Assembly (NCBI GenBank): GCA_949358305.1
Contig: OX442316.1
Span: forward strand, 2,666,001-2,730,000
Length of the DNA: 64,000 nt
DNA from: Strigamia acuminata
Taxonomy: Eukaryota > Arthropoda > Chilopoda > Geophilomorpha > Linotaeniidae
Reading direction: 5' to 3'
Under the pieces are notes generated by a model, which saw only the letters and a program-made list of their open reading frames with translations, had not been told where the DNA came from and ran no database searches. The number at the start of each line of letters is the position of its first letter. Within the stretch, counting starts at the first letter, position 1. Shown here piece by piece: positions 33,020 through 45,071 of the stretch. Both the position numbers and the translations under genes were made by a program.

Positions 33020-33480
33020 AACAAGCAGTATTCAAGAGTTGCGTGCCCTAAACCGATCCCGATCCGAACGCAGTTGCCGAGTTTGCCATATTTGCATCGT
33101 TTCACGTCTCATTTTCAATAAAGCCAACTTGAGCCGCCGTATTTGAATCAATTGAGGCCTGTTTGACAAACATCTTGTCGAACTCGTCTCTTTTACAATG
33201 ACACTTGGTGTCTGGATGACTACTACACGAGCTGACTGTGGCTTCGAAAATCATTTCATCGACTCAAACACCCATTTCTTCTTCGATCCAAGGACGTTCC
33301 AATTTCTTCAACACGTTGTCATCATCTCCAAATGAGTTTCCTGTCACGAAACAAAATTTTAAAACAAAAAAACAAAAAAAAATATTTTTTCTTTCCCCAA
33401 CTTTTAACTTACTCGCAAAAGAAGCATCGTCGACGGATTTCCCGTGTCTAATTATCGACACGTTTTATCGCGATCTTTGC
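33020..33480 (-). other. Possible decayed spliced coding sequence in the inverted-repeat core
   Basis: On the minus strand a frame encoding SIIRHGKSVDDASFA reaches a good donor (A/GTAAGT, near 33415). A matching acceptor (GTGACAG) lies near 33347, followed by NSFGDDDNVLKKLERPWIEEEMGV and TGA. The same frame continues open for about 54 codons after that TGA. No start is visible upstream and no domain was recognised. It may be a remnant gene captured in the element. Confidence 0.3.
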
Positions 33481-33483
33481 ACA

Positions 33484-35590
33484 GTATGGTGGCCCTGATG
33501 CGCCACCTACAAATTGAAAATTGAATTCATAGATTGGTGGCCGCCACTAGAAAAATTTTTTTATTTTCAAAATTCAAATTGGAAAAATTAAATTAAAAAT
33601 CGAAAATTGAAAAACTAAAACTAAAAATCGAAAATCTAAAAACTAAAAATAAAGTTGTTATGACTATGCTATAAGCTTAAACAATACGAAGCGCTAAACA
33701 ATAATCTGCCACGTAATTTCGTCTCGCTCAGCACAAGGCGAGGTGAAAAGCAAGATTTTGCTGTTCGTTTTTCACGGTTTTTCACGATATTTAATTTGCT
33801 TTGATTTCCAAAAGGTTGGTTGGTTTCATAAACACCGGATTAACATTTCCTCAAATTTCTCAGCAGGTTTGAATCCTTCGAAAATGATCTATTTATTTTC
33901 TAACATACCGATATGTTCTTTTGCTATCGTTTAGTTCCATTTTAGGCCTACTATAGGGGCCTAGTTCGAATTGCACTTTCTTCTGCATTTCTTCAGTTAT
34001 GTGTTAGTTCAGTATTTATTTGGCAAGAATATTATTTGATGCACCTTATGGAGATTTTTGGTGCTTCTTGGTGGTTATTCAAAGTTTGGTTTGAATTTTT
34101 CATTTGAATTTGAATTTGTCTTGTGGGTTTTCATGACATCAAGTGTTTGGTTTGGGATTTGATTTCTCAAACTTGGTTTTTATTTTTAAAGCGATTAGTG
34201 GCAAAAATGACATTTTCAAGCAAAAAAATGCATTTGCAGGTGGAAAAAATGCATTTGCAGATGGAAAAAATGCATTTGCAGATGAAAAAATGCATTTGCG
34301 GATGAAAAAAATGCATTAGCAAATGGAAAAAATGCATTTGCAGATAGAAAAAATGCATTTGCAGATGGCTTTTGCAGGTGTACTGCCATTCCATCTTTGA
34401 TTCTCTTATTTGTGTATACAAATTTTTATTTTTCTGTCTTGAGCAGTAGTAATTTATGAAGAATTCTTTAAAACAAAAATTTGAGTGTAGTTTTAAATCT
34501 CTTTCATGCTATATATTGCCACCCTTACAGCTGGGTAATTTTTGACTTTGAACAATTGACACGAATCTTTGCATCAGACTTTCGCCTTTGACAATGGGAG
34601 AATTTTCCTGAAACTAAACAAAAGATAATAATACCGGTAATAATATTTTATTGTAAAAATATTACTTCTTCTGTATCCATTAGATGTACCAAGCTCTGTT
34701 TTAGTTGTTTTTGGGAGAAATCTCGGTTGGTTTTTTCTTCGGTGCAGGTGCGTCGACTGTGGCAGCGCGTTTCTTTTTCCCTGCAGGAGCAGCGACGGCG
34801 GCGCCTTCCTTACCGCGTTTTTCTTCCATTTGGCTGACATTCCAACTGAAATGATTTCTCTGAACAAGATAAGATGCATGGTTTCTCTGAGAATTCCAAT
34901 ATGGATTAAGATTAAGTGAAATTGAAATCACTTCTTTCACTTATAAAAGTGACATTTCTTCAACCTGGCATCCTGTATTTACCAGTTTATGCACTTGTGG
35001 ATTATTTATTTAGCCTGACCTAGCTTAAAGGTTGTACTTTATCTTGTGTGGTTATTTATTCAGTCAACCTGGTGGCTGCATGGTTACAATGCTCCCTATT
35101 TTTGTAGTTTTTTTGTTACCGTAGTTTTAATCCCTATTTTGGTTATTGGCACTATTCCTCGTTTTAATGGCAGACTGTTTGAAATATCAGCTAGTTTCGC
35201 AGTATTGCAGTATAGAGAAAATAATAAAAGCCCAGTCAAAGACCCAGCCATTGATATAAAACTGACAAAACATTGATATATAGAAAACGCTGTTCCTCAG
35301 CTTTCCACGCGTAGGATATTTATTTTGAATGTGTCTCTACATGTGATTGGTATGAAGCATTGACGACTCTGTCTTTCTTTAGAAAGTAATTCACTGGGTA
35401 ATTACTGTACAGTTCTGTCAAATACTTGAATTGTAAATTTGATTAGTACGTGGGTAGGATGTTTCTTCCTTTTGCTTCTTGATAAGTCCTTGATAATAAC
35501 TATTTTAATTTCTAATTTCCAATAATTCAATCTAAGCTTTTGTCCTTCTATCCTTTCTATCAATGTCAGTTTGGTGGCCACTTTGTCAGC
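33484..35590 (-). repeat. Long dispersed repeat family, copy R3 (right arm of long inverted repeat)
   Basis: Inverse partner of R2, and beyond that of R1, from GGCCCTGATGCGCCACC at 33484 to the GTGGCCACTTTGTCAGC block near 35590. It contains the longest minisatellite (34217-34372). It has no coding potential that survives between copies. Confidence 0.65.
34217..34372 (-). repeat. AAATGCATTTTTTCCATCTGC minisatellite in R3
   Basis: About seven inverse units of ~21 bp; see R2. Confidence 0.85.
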
Positions 35591-35639
35591 TTTAGCGCAG
35601 AAGTAATTTGCTAGCAGGAAATAGCCTGTATACTGTATT

Positions 35640-35935
35640 TACCAATTGAAAAAATGCATTTATAGATGAAAAAATGCATTTACAGATAGAGAAATGCATT
35701 TACAGATGGAAAAATGCATTTGTGAATGGCATTTGCAGGTGTACTGATATTCCATCATTTTTTGTGTTTGATTCTCTTATTTCTGTATACAAATTTCTAT
35801 TTTCTATTTCTTGAGGAGTACAATGAAGAATATTTTAAGCCAAAAATTTGGGTGTAGTTCTTAATCTTTCATGCTTTGTACTGCCACATGGGCTGACATT
35901 CCAACTGAATTGATTTTTTCTGAACAAGATAGGGC
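35640..35935 (-). repeat. Repeat family fragment R4
   Basis: Carries four inverse minisatellite units (35648-35730), then the same flank as R3 (GTGTACTGATATTCCATC, TTGAGGAGTA, GGGCTGACATTCCAACTGAA). It is a partial copy adjacent to R3 in the same orientation. A further fragment with GGTTGGTTGGTTTCATAAAC is at 36600-36720. Confidence 0.6.
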
Positions 35936-37294
35936 GGTTTTTAGACGCACTGCTGCAGGAAACCGACCGCCTGTGCTTCTTGGTTTATCTTTGATGGCCG
36001 TGTCTTTGATGGTCCGCTGAGGTCTAGTGCACACTAACGCATCGTTTTTCGGGTTTGCCAAAGGAAATTAAAATTATAAATAAAATCCAATTTGGAAGCA
36101 TATATAAAGTTGAGTTGAAATCATCTACAACCCCAAGCCAAAATATTGGAATACTCGGATTTGGTCAGTATTCCATGTTCCTCAAATGGGCTAGAAACAA
36201 AAGTTTGAAAGTTAAACAAATATCCAGATAAATAAGGTGGTTTCATAATTATAAATCCACCCACCAACAATAAAATTCTTTATACTGTTTGATTATAACA
36301 TATGTTTTCATAAGATTTTTAGAAGTTTTCGTTGAAAGGAAATTTTTTTTATATTGTCATAGTAAAAATGTAATTTTGGAAGCCGTTGGGTTTGAAATAA
36401 CATGTTTCGCCTTTTAACACATTTACGTCCCTCACATCACACACTGCAAAAATTACTTTGAAAACATGTTTAATTGGCTTTATTTTAAACAAAAAACGAT
36501 AAAATAAAGGTGAGATATTTATCCCACTATCCACAAAAACGTCGTCATCGTTTTGCTGTTTGACATGCTGTTTGTTTTTCACGATTTTTCTCGTTATTTA
36601 ATTGGGTTTGATTTCCAAAAGGTTGGTTGGTTTCATAAACACGCAATTAACATTTCCGCAAATTTCTCAGCAGGTTTGAATTCTTTGAAAAATGATCCAT
36701 TTATTTTCTAACATGCGTCCAATTAACTATTTGCAGGTTCCGCGACATTGTTTTAGCCCCGTATTGGGCCGAAATATTTAAAAAAAAATGAATTAATAAG
36801 TAATTTCACCTTAAATTATATAAATACTTAAATATATTAATATTTTTTCAAAGCTTGTAAGTGCTCCAGACGTGATGGCGAATTGTGGTTCAAAGTACGC
36901 GACGACGCACGCGTGGACTTTGAATTTATAAAAAAAAAAATAATTAAAACTAAAACCACAGAATTCAGTTTACAATTTTTTAATCTGAAATAATTTCCAA
37001 TTTTTTTTTTAGCTTTTATACTCACGGCGATATTTGAAATAAGCGTAAACATTAGGGGGTAGTCTTGGAAGTTTATTTTCTCTTGACTTCAGGATTGCGA
37101 ACGCTCGCTTTTCCATATCTTCTGGTGACGCATTATGAATTTAAAAAAAAAAAAATAAACAGATAATTTTTTTTTTTATCTTATATCTTACTCTATCTGT
37201 GAGCAATGCAAAAGCTGCATGTCGTTGTGCGCTAGATGAGTCTTTGTTGTTGTAATGGCATTTTGCAATTAAAAAATCATCCCCAGGACAGAAG
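35936..37294. other. Spacer with possible minus-strand exon-like frames
   Basis: Mostly AT-rich. On the minus strand a frame at about 37137-37030 (NASPEDMEKRAFAILKSREN...YFKYRR) ends at a possible GTGAGT donor. Another (TRASSRTLNHNSPSRLEHLQALKKY) near 36915-36840 ends in TAA. They could be further exons of the gene above or chance; unproven. Confidence 0.25.
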
Positions 37295-38932
37295 TTATGG
37301 GTGGCCTGAGCTTGACCTGATTGGAGCATCTGAAGTTGCATCATATGATATTGCATCATATACGGTTGGATTTGAATCTGAGGTGGGGCGACAGCGACGG
37401 ATCTTCCTTCTTCTACAATTAATAAAAAAATAATTAGTACCTTTTTAATTTTAAATTACTTGAAATTACTTGTAGTTAAAATACATGTAGCCGATGACGC
37501 AGATGCACATTGTTACAGCCAAAACGATTAATCTGAAGGTTTCTTCACTTATATGGAAATAGTCTTTGTCTCCTCGATCCACCATGTCTGTAGAAAAGTT
37601 CGTCAACGTTGGCGGCATGGATGTGATGGGAGTCAGGCTCTTATTTTTCTTATTGTCTCCCGGTCCCGGGATTTTAGCTCTCTTCTCTGGTGGTTCTGCA
37701 ATTAAATTTTTTTATTTTAGAAATTTATTTATTAATTTCGTTGTCAGTTAATTACCTTCATTTGAAGTAAGGTGCCACTGCGCATTCAACTCTTCCATGA
37801 TTGGCGTCAGGAGGTAATTGTGTCTCTGCATCGCTGTATCCAAGTCCAGTTTATACACTTGTCGGAAATGATTTTCAACATTGCACTTCACGTGAGACTT
37901 GTATAATTCAGTCACGACTCCCTGCTTGTTGTTGAAGTATACAGGGTGTATCAGAATTCATGTTACACAGAAATAAGGGTTATAGAGAGGGACCAGGAGA
38001 TCACGTTTCCACTAATCAAAAATTCCAAAAAAAATTTCCCATTTTGTTACAACCCAAAAAAAATGGAAGATTTCAAATATCGCGCGTCACGCATATCGCC
38101 CACATTTGCCTGGTTAAAGCGTAATTCTCAAATAAAAAAACACAATCGGTTGCCAACAGCAGAAGTTTATTACAAGAAATGCTCTACATGTTCAATGCAC
38201 AGCTTGGTAAATAATCTAAGAAAATTATTCTTTTACATAAATGATTTATTTTAGTTTTCCCGGATTTTTGGGTTTTTTTGTGATTCTTTAACATTAAAAT
38301 GATAAGTTTGTATCTTTTTATTTGAGAATTGCGCTTTAACCTGGCAAATGTGAGCAATATGCGTGATTCGATATTTGAAATCTTTCATTGTTTTTGGGGT
38401 TGTAACATAGTGGGAAATTTTTTTTGGAATTTTTGATTAGTGGAAATGTGATCTCCTGGGCCCCCTCTATACCCCTTATTTCTGTGTAACATGAATTCTG
38501 ATACATTCTGTATACACACGCAAGAAATTCTCGAGGTTGGCATCTCTGAAAAATCAATTAATTTATTAAAAATGTAAAATGTAAAAAAGTTTTTAAACAA
38601 AAGAAAACCTTTCCGGTAATTTCCTTTTGATACGATTGGCGTTTTTTCCACCCGTTTTCCACCGGTTCCTGAGGGGCGATGTTATTTCTCCGCAATTCGG
38701 CGGTCACGATGCGAATCGGGTTCGGATTATCGTGTAACAACTCCAAATCTGCTAAAATCTTATCTTTGTTTGCATTAGTGACGTTTTGGCTTACCGCCTC
38801 CTCATCATCTAGCACTTTTTTGAGTTTGTCATATGCAATTTGATAATTGCCGCGTCATTATTCGCGGCGTTTGGGTTATCGGAGATAGTGTTCGGATTGC
38901 TCGCGTTTTGGGCTTGTTAAAGTTAATGTCAT
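37295..38932 (-). CDS. Unrecognised spliced gene, putative single-pass membrane protein
   Basis: Minus-strand exons with GT-AG junctions: 38545-37756 (split by a MITE), 37695-37470 and 37412-37295 (TAA 37297-37295). A further upstream exon ends at 38609. Its frame runs back through EEAVSQNVTNANKDKILADL but meets stops near 38850-38880, so the 5' end is uncertain or decayed. The body encodes GVVTELYKSHVKCNVENHFRQ, then PPEKRAKIPGPGDNKKNKSL, then a hydrophobic span FRLIVLAVTMCICVIGYMYF. Spliced on, it continues with the basic run KRRKIRR and a polar tail ending SSSGHP. A hydrophobic helix followed by a basic stop-transfer is typical of a membrane anchor. No family was recognised. Confidence 0.42.
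37942..38510. mobile_element. 569-bp palindromic MITE inside an exon
   Basis: The left end is CAGGGTGTATCAGAATTCATG and the right is the inverse ending CATTCTG. Arms of about 205 bp are near mirror images (TTACACAGAAATAAGGGTTATAG etc.). TATA is present at both flanks (37938-37941 and 38511-38514), so the duplication is TA or TATA. It interrupts the minus-strand exon 38545-37756. Confidence 0.85.
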
Positions 38933-39668
38933 CTTTACTAGTTGAGAAATATGTGTTTAACTGTTTGGAAATTTAATATATCACGCTATGAAAAGTTGTT
39001 TGGAAATGGTTGCATTCAGTGTTGGAAAGTCATTGAAAATTTGATGTTGTGTACAATTTGAAAATATAACTTTCGGGTTTAGAAATTTTACATTTTAGTT
39101 ATATTTCCAAAATATTTTAAGGATGAAAATCTAATTTTTTTTGCAGTGCCAAATGGAACTTCTTTATTTAATTTATAAAGTCGGACATCGGGTCAATACA
39201 ATCCAGATGTCTGGTATAGTAATTACATGATTTGTGAGCTATAAATCTATTGCCTAAATTCTAGAATAATATGATAAGAATTACAAATCATACTAAATTT
39301 AATAAATAACGTAAGTTAAGAATGGATATCACTATCACATTATTTAGAAGACAAACTAGAGTCAGCCAAACCATACACTGGCTTACTTACTTCTATGATC
39401 TGTGTTAGCTATATTAAGTTACATTGGTTTATCCCCAGTCGATTACTTCACTGTGGCAAACGCCATCTGGTGAGCTTTAACGGTACTAATGATCTAAAAA
39501 TGTGCTTCTAAGTTCTAAGGCAGCCGGTTTACGGTGTGGCTTATCCGCTTAACAATATTATTGCACAACACATTCATCATTAAACTGTGCCGGTACAGAT
39601 TAAAATAAAAATTTCTCTATTATCAAAATTTGAACTGTTCATTTCACCATATTGTGATTACTTGGACA
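38933..39668. other. Intergenic upstream of OATP gene C
   Basis: AT-rich; no gene, RNA or transposon terminus recognised. Confidence 0.35.
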
Positions 39669-39691
39669 TTATCTTGACAAAAACAAGATAA
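39669..39691. promoter_or_regulatory. Inverted GATA-site pair upstream of OATP gene C
   Basis: TTATCTTG and CAAGATAA face each other across a 7-base spacer, 42 bp before the start codon. Each half fits WGATAR. The same pair is at 43303-43325, and a one-mismatch version at 60861-60883, each just before a duplicated first exon. GATA factors commonly drive gut and fat-body genes; binding here is inferred. Confidence 0.5.
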
Positions 39692-39732
39692 AACCAATTG
39701 TAGTGGTGTAATACACTCTAGGTCCAACCGAA

Positions 39733-42640
39733 ATGGAGCCGCACAGCAAAAGGTAAGTACAAATATGACATTGTACAACATCAACAAACAAACACGTAGC
39801 ATTTCTTATAGCCCTGCTTCTTAACCTTTGTAGCAGTCAGCACCCCTTAACTTTTAAAATCTGTGCTCGCACCCCTAATCAGAAAAAATATTGTTTACAA
39901 ACTAATTTTTACTGGTGTCAGTGTCACTTGAAAAAAACCACATGAAACCACTTTGTATTCCTTATAAAATGTAATTAGAATTTAAAAGAAATTATTTATT
40001 TTTAAAATGAAAAGATATTTTTCATTTAAACACTAAAAAAAAATACAACCCAAAAATCATTAACCGGATGCAAGTTTGAAGTGATTTTGGTGCACCACCA
40101 GTTAAGGGGCCCTAACATACATACTACATCATTCATTTCTTATTCATACAATTAATCTTTTGCTTCATATCTTGGCAGACTTGAATCCGACGACGATAAC
40201 TGTCATTTACTCCTGTGCTATTCGCCGTCTTGGGCTCGGCCATTGGCGACACGAAGAATATTTACATTATGTTACGGCTTCTTGAGCATAGTGCAAGGAA
40301 TGTCATTTATGTTCATAGTGGGCACAATTACCACGATAGAATCCCATTTTCAGTTACCTAGTGAAACGTTAGGTCTCGTTATAAGTGTGGGTGAAGTTGC
40401 TTGTATCACGGCGAGTGTTGTTGCCGGGCTACTCGTCAACAACAAAACACACAGACCCTATGGTCTTGGAATCAGTTTATTGCTATTGGGAATTGGAAGT
40501 AACTTATTTGCATTGCCCTATTACATCTATGGCAGTCCTATACCACTTGATAACACAGTTAATGGCACCTCAACACATAGTCTTTGCGTTGAAAATTCTA
40601 CCAACAATATGGAATGTGTGGCTGCACTGCTGGCACCACCTGGTTCAACCACTTGGGGTGTTGGATTGATATTTCTTTTCGCTTATTCCGTATCTAATGT
40701 TGGTGCTGTTGCAATGTATATCATTGGGACACCTTTTTTGGATGACAACGTTCAAAACAAAAATTCACCAATGTATATAGGTAGGTATAAAAATTCTTTT
40801 TTTAAATTAAGAAACAATAACAATTTGTCTTCTATTCTGCTTACAGCATTGATGTGCAGTATCCGCACGATCGGTCCAATATTTGGTTCTTTTCTCAGTA
40901 CATTTTGTCTTGCAATATACGTTAATCCGAATAGTAATATCAAATTGAAGATTTAGTGTAGTTTGGTAACGACATATCTATCTTCTAAATCTTTTTACAT
41001 TTTTCAGCAACCACTTGGTTCGATAATCGTGATTCCCGTTGGGTCGGTGCTTGGTGGTTGGGATTTGCAGTCATTGGTTGGCTTTCCATTCTCTGTGGCT
41101 TTTTGATTGCTCAATTCCCTCGCCGTCTGCCATCAAACCAACTCACACCGGCGATGCAGATGGAGTTGGAAGAAAAAAAACCAATGGCAAACGGAGATAG
41201 AACTACAGAAGAAGATGAAAATCCAAACACAATTCCATCTTTTAAGGGTGACTAATTTTATGCTGCAGTACAAATACCTCATGCTCATTTATTGCAGAGA
41301 TGATTCCTGGTATTCGAAGAATTTCGGGGAATCTAATGCTTTGGTTGCGGATATTAAGCGAGACTTTTGTATGGTTTGGACTAGAAGGTTTTATGCTCTA
41401 CATGCCCAAGTATTTAGAACATGAGTTTCACATAACAGCATCACAAGCAAGCATTTGGACAGGTAACGATTGATTAAATTAATTACAATTGGGCAATAAA
41501 TATATTTTCAATTAATTCACACAAGGTACTGCATTTTTGCTTCCCTCTGTGGTCGGTGATCTTGTCGTTGGGTTCCTCGTACAGCGTTATCAACCAACGA
41601 CCAAACAGTTAGCTGCCATCTTATCCGTGTCCAAAACACTACAAGCCATTATAATGGCTGTGCTTCCAGCTTTGCAGTGCGAAAACACCGTTTTGTTAGG
41701 AAGTGGTAGCAAGTATGCATTCAAAAAATCGTGTTTTAAGTGTTTTAGGTGTTTGTGTTTTGTGACATCACTTCTGTTTTGTACTTAGAATTCCTACTTG
41801 TGGTGAAGCATTTTGCGATTGTTCGGAAGCGGTCTTTTCGCCAATTTGTGGTGCCGATGGTCAGTCGTATTACTCCGCTTGCCACGCCGGTTGTGGCAGT
41901 TTGAGCGGTCTAGGAGATAATGTACGGAATCAAAGTCCTTGTTATGTGTAATTTTAATTTTCAATTTATTTCCAGGAATCATTACTCGCCAACTGCTCAT
42001 GCATTTTGAATGGAGGATTTGCTTCAGCGTCAACGTGTGAAATTGAGTGTCCACAAAAAATTGGATATCTGATACTGGTGGCAGTTAGCAAATTATGCTT
42101 GTCTATTGAAGTGGTTGCAGGAACCCTATTTGTGTTAAGGTAGCTAATAAAATTAAGTCAACATTAGTCCATCTCCTTTAGACCGGCCTAAATGCATATT
42201 TTAGACCCGCTTAAATCAGATAAACTTGAATAAATGACTAATGACTAATCATTTTGTTTGCTGCCAGGTGTGTTGAACCTCGAGATAAAACAATCGCCAC
42301 AGGATTCTTGTGTGCAACCTTAGGAATATTCAGTAACAATATTCAGTATAATAAAATAATTCCAAAATCTGATCTTCTTTTTCTGTTTCTCACAGCCTTC
42401 ATTCCATGTCCAATCGTGTTTTCCGCTCTCGTCGATGGCTCCTGCGATGTGTGGGGTGAACAGTGTGGCCGCGCCGGTGCCTGTAATGTGTACAACATGG
42501 ATTCACTTCGTGCTAGGCTGCACTTCATTCCCGCTGCTTTGATTGGCGTGTCTGCATTTTGGGACACGTTGTTCTGGTGGTTATCCAAAAACAGACTAGA
42601 ATTGTTCCAAGACGACCACAAAGTTCAAGCAAACAGTTGA
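39733..42640 (+). CDS. OATP/SLCO transporter gene C, complete, 635 aa
   Basis: Exons are 39733-39752, 40179-40780, 40847-40933, 41008-41247, 41298-41462, 41526-41712, 41789-41921, 41976-42139, 42268-42332 and 42396-42640. They sum to 1908 bp in phase, all GT-AG, with the same phases as gene B. It carries the family features: SHFQLPSETLGLVIS, glycosylation sites NGTS and ENST, the signature DNRDSRWVGAWWLGF, and a Kazal-type loop (CGEAFCDC, SPICGADG, YYSACHAGC). The last TM is before WWLSKNRLELFQDD. Introns are mostly 50-130 bp, unlike the TE-swollen introns of gene B. Its C-terminus is shorter than those of A and B. It is predicted to be a plasma-membrane organic-anion exchanger; substrate unknown. 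Confidence 0.94.
39811..40115. mobile_element. hAT-like remnant in OATP C intron 1
   Basis: The segment from CAGCCCTGCTTCTTAACCTT to CACCAGTTAAGGGGC has partial inverted CCCTTAAC/GTTAAGGGG ends. Related pieces are in gene D intron 1 (61000-61110 and 61505-61550), at 58260-58550, and a shorter trace at 10465-10565. The start resembles hAT MITE ends, but the boundaries are not firm. Confidence 0.4.
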
Positions 42641-43302
42641 AATTCGGGGGCCTTTTTGAGTTCAACAAGAGTATAGGACCCCCATTTTACCAAAGTCCTA
42701 CTCCGAATTAAACTGATTTCGCACCACTTATTAACACCCGATTTTCACTTCTATAACCCCCTTTTTCCTGATTGGCACTCTTTTTTATTAAAGTTTCAAA
42801 AGGTTATCTGGATGGTTTCTGATGGTTTTCACACGTTATCTCTAAGTTTTTCGCACATTTCGATTTAAGAAATTAATAAATAAACAATTGTATAACATCA
42901 ACAAATAAATGATGTTATTTATGGCTTGTCCAGGAAAATTCAGTACATTGTGTTCCTTGGATTGGTAGTAATTAGGCCCCAATTTAGTATTATGGTGGAA
43001 TTTATTATTTAAATTTGAAATCAGAGCTACTTATGGGATGATGACCTCGGTTGATCACATTTCTTGATGTTTTGTTGAGAAGTTGTATTTTGTGGTTCTT
43101 TCAAACAGCGGCCATTGTGGATGCCACCTGGAAGAGAAAACTCAGACCGTCTTGACGACTAAAATTATAATGACAACATGTAAATTTGCTTGAAGCTATT
43201 TTCTGCAAAATAAAAAGAGGAAATTCACATTTAGTTATTGCAATTAATTACTGTACAATACTCTCAACGGATAACTTTCATCATTTTGTGATTACCGAGA
43301 CA
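42641..43302. other. Intergenic after OATP gene C
   Basis: About 130 bp near 43025-43160 (CTCGGTTGATC...GCGGCCATTGT...CAGACCGTCTTGACG) matches 32190-32300, a dispersed repeat. No gene. Confidence 0.35.
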
Positions 43303-43325
43303 TTATCTTGCCACTAACAAGATAA
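43303..43325. promoter_or_regulatory. Inverted GATA-site pair before orphan first exon
   Basis: TTATCTTG and CAAGATAA flank a changed 7-base spacer. The halves are preserved although the spacer has diverged from that of gene C. Confidence 0.5.
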
Positions 43326-43366
43326 AACCAATTATAGTGTTGCAATATACTCTAGGTCCAATCGAA

Positions 43367-43386
43367 ATGGAGCCGGACGACAAAAA
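43367..43386 (+). pseudogene. Orphan OATP first exon (gene C type)
   Basis: ATG followed by codons for EPDDK and a GTAAGC donor, 20 nt in the same phase as the gene C first exon. The upstream ~90 bp also match gene C. Twenty bases later an LTR begins, and no second exon follows before 61615. It is either a dead promoter duplicate or an extremely distant first exon of gene D, with copia and importin alpha inside the intron. The former is more likely. Confidence 0.6.
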
Positions 43387-43406
43387 GTAAGCACAAATAT
43401 GAAATG

Positions 43407-45069
43407 TGTGACGGTTATAAAACCGTATTTTCCCAGATTTATCGCCAGACGGCGCTATTTGATTAAAAAGCGGGTAATTCGATTGAATTACCAGAATTGT
43501 ATTTAATTGCTAATATGACGTGAATAAATATTTAGATATTTATTAAACCTTATAAAGTATTATTTACTTAAACAATTGATTCTACCGAATCAATATTATA
43601 TTTTATATTTGCTTGTTGAAGGGGACCAATCGGACCCTTCTGGACCCAATTCCATATTAGGTCCGAACCCCAGTCTCTATTAGGTCCGGACTAGTGATCC
43701 ACGAATCCGTCGATCCAGGCACCTGATTGGCTGTCGCCAATCTGATTGTTCTCAGGAACTATATAAGCTCTGGTTTTCTACCAGGCCCCTGGCTTGTTTT
43801 CTGTATGTTTGTATGTATTGTTGGTTATCGATTGATTTCTCTCTTTCTTACCGACACATCAGGCCCCCTCGACTCTCATCCGACTGGATATTGTCGTTGT
43901 AGCGTCATTTCGGGAAGACTAACTCCGGTTACCAAATGGTCCCGTAACGTTAGCCAGCTGCTCTAAGGGGCAGTAGGATTTCGTACGGTGGCTTAATATA
44001 ACGGTCGTATACAGTACGACCTTGCTAAATGAAAGTAGGTCCCTCAGCTAACTGGCCTCAGTCCGCTGCAGGATGGCTGTTGTAAATAGCCCTCGCAGGT
44101 TCCTGTCTTTCTGCGATCGGTCCTTCCGCACGTTAAAAGTCGGTAAAGGCCTAATGCACAGGTAACACGCCGGGTTGGTAGCCCGTGAGCAATATCCGTA
44201 AAGATGTTGCGTTAAATAACTACCTGGATAATGGTAATCCAACAGCAGTGGCTGATTAATATTTTACCCGGTGCTCGGTCTAATGACCCCGTCATCGTAA
44301 GGCATGCTGGCGGATGGAGGAGTCAAATCCTCTCGCGATGGTTCTCTCAACCGTCGTGACGGTCCCCGCCCCATCGTACACTCCGGGTCGGTATCCCGTG
44401 AACGGTATTACAAATACTGTGCTAAATAAAATACCCAGGTATTGGTAATCCTGTAATTGGCAAGTTCATAGGAATGTTTACTTGGTGGTTGGTACCACCG
44501 ATAGCGACTAAAAGCGTACAAACAAATACTCGGCGCCTGATCACGAGATCTTGTCGTCGTAAGGCATGCTGGCGGATGGAGTCTCAACAACTCCCGCGAC
44601 GTTCTCTCAATTGTCGTGACGGTCCCCGCCCCATTAATATTTATACAACAATTCATTTATTGTATTCCACTAATAACTTTATATTTATTTGATCCTGGAA
44701 TATTCTAAAGAATATTCCTAACCAATGCGAAGGACTCTTCGCATTATTAGCTGTTCGTGCTGCGGGACCAAATACGTCTCCGTAGCGTTATTTGTGACGA
44801 TGCCGCAAAGTCAGCCGTACCCTTCGTGCATCGCCCGGATCCTCAACCAGTGTAGCCGCCGCTTACACGTATCCAGAACCCCGAACCAGTTGTATTTGTA
44901 GAACTAGGCAGGTAAAACCGTAAGTTTGTATCATTTCGTTGTTTTATTCATTTAGCGCACATTTCGTAGCTTATCTCGGTTAGGTTGTTGTTAGTCTTAA
45001 CAACGTCTTGTTCCGACCGATTTATCTTGTTAAATGGCTAATAATTCAGTCAAAAGTAGAATCGTCACA
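43407..45069 (+). repeat. 1663-bp LTR of an unclassified retrotransposon
   Basis: Starts TGTGACGG and ends CGTCACA. It is followed after two bases by a tRNA-Gln-type primer site. TATATAAG at about 43760 may be its promoter. It contains a diverged internal duplication (44166-44384 and 44385-44636, both ending GTGACGGTCCCCGCCCCAT). No second LTR is found in the window, so this is a partial element. Confidence 0.6.
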
Positions 45070-45071
45070 AG

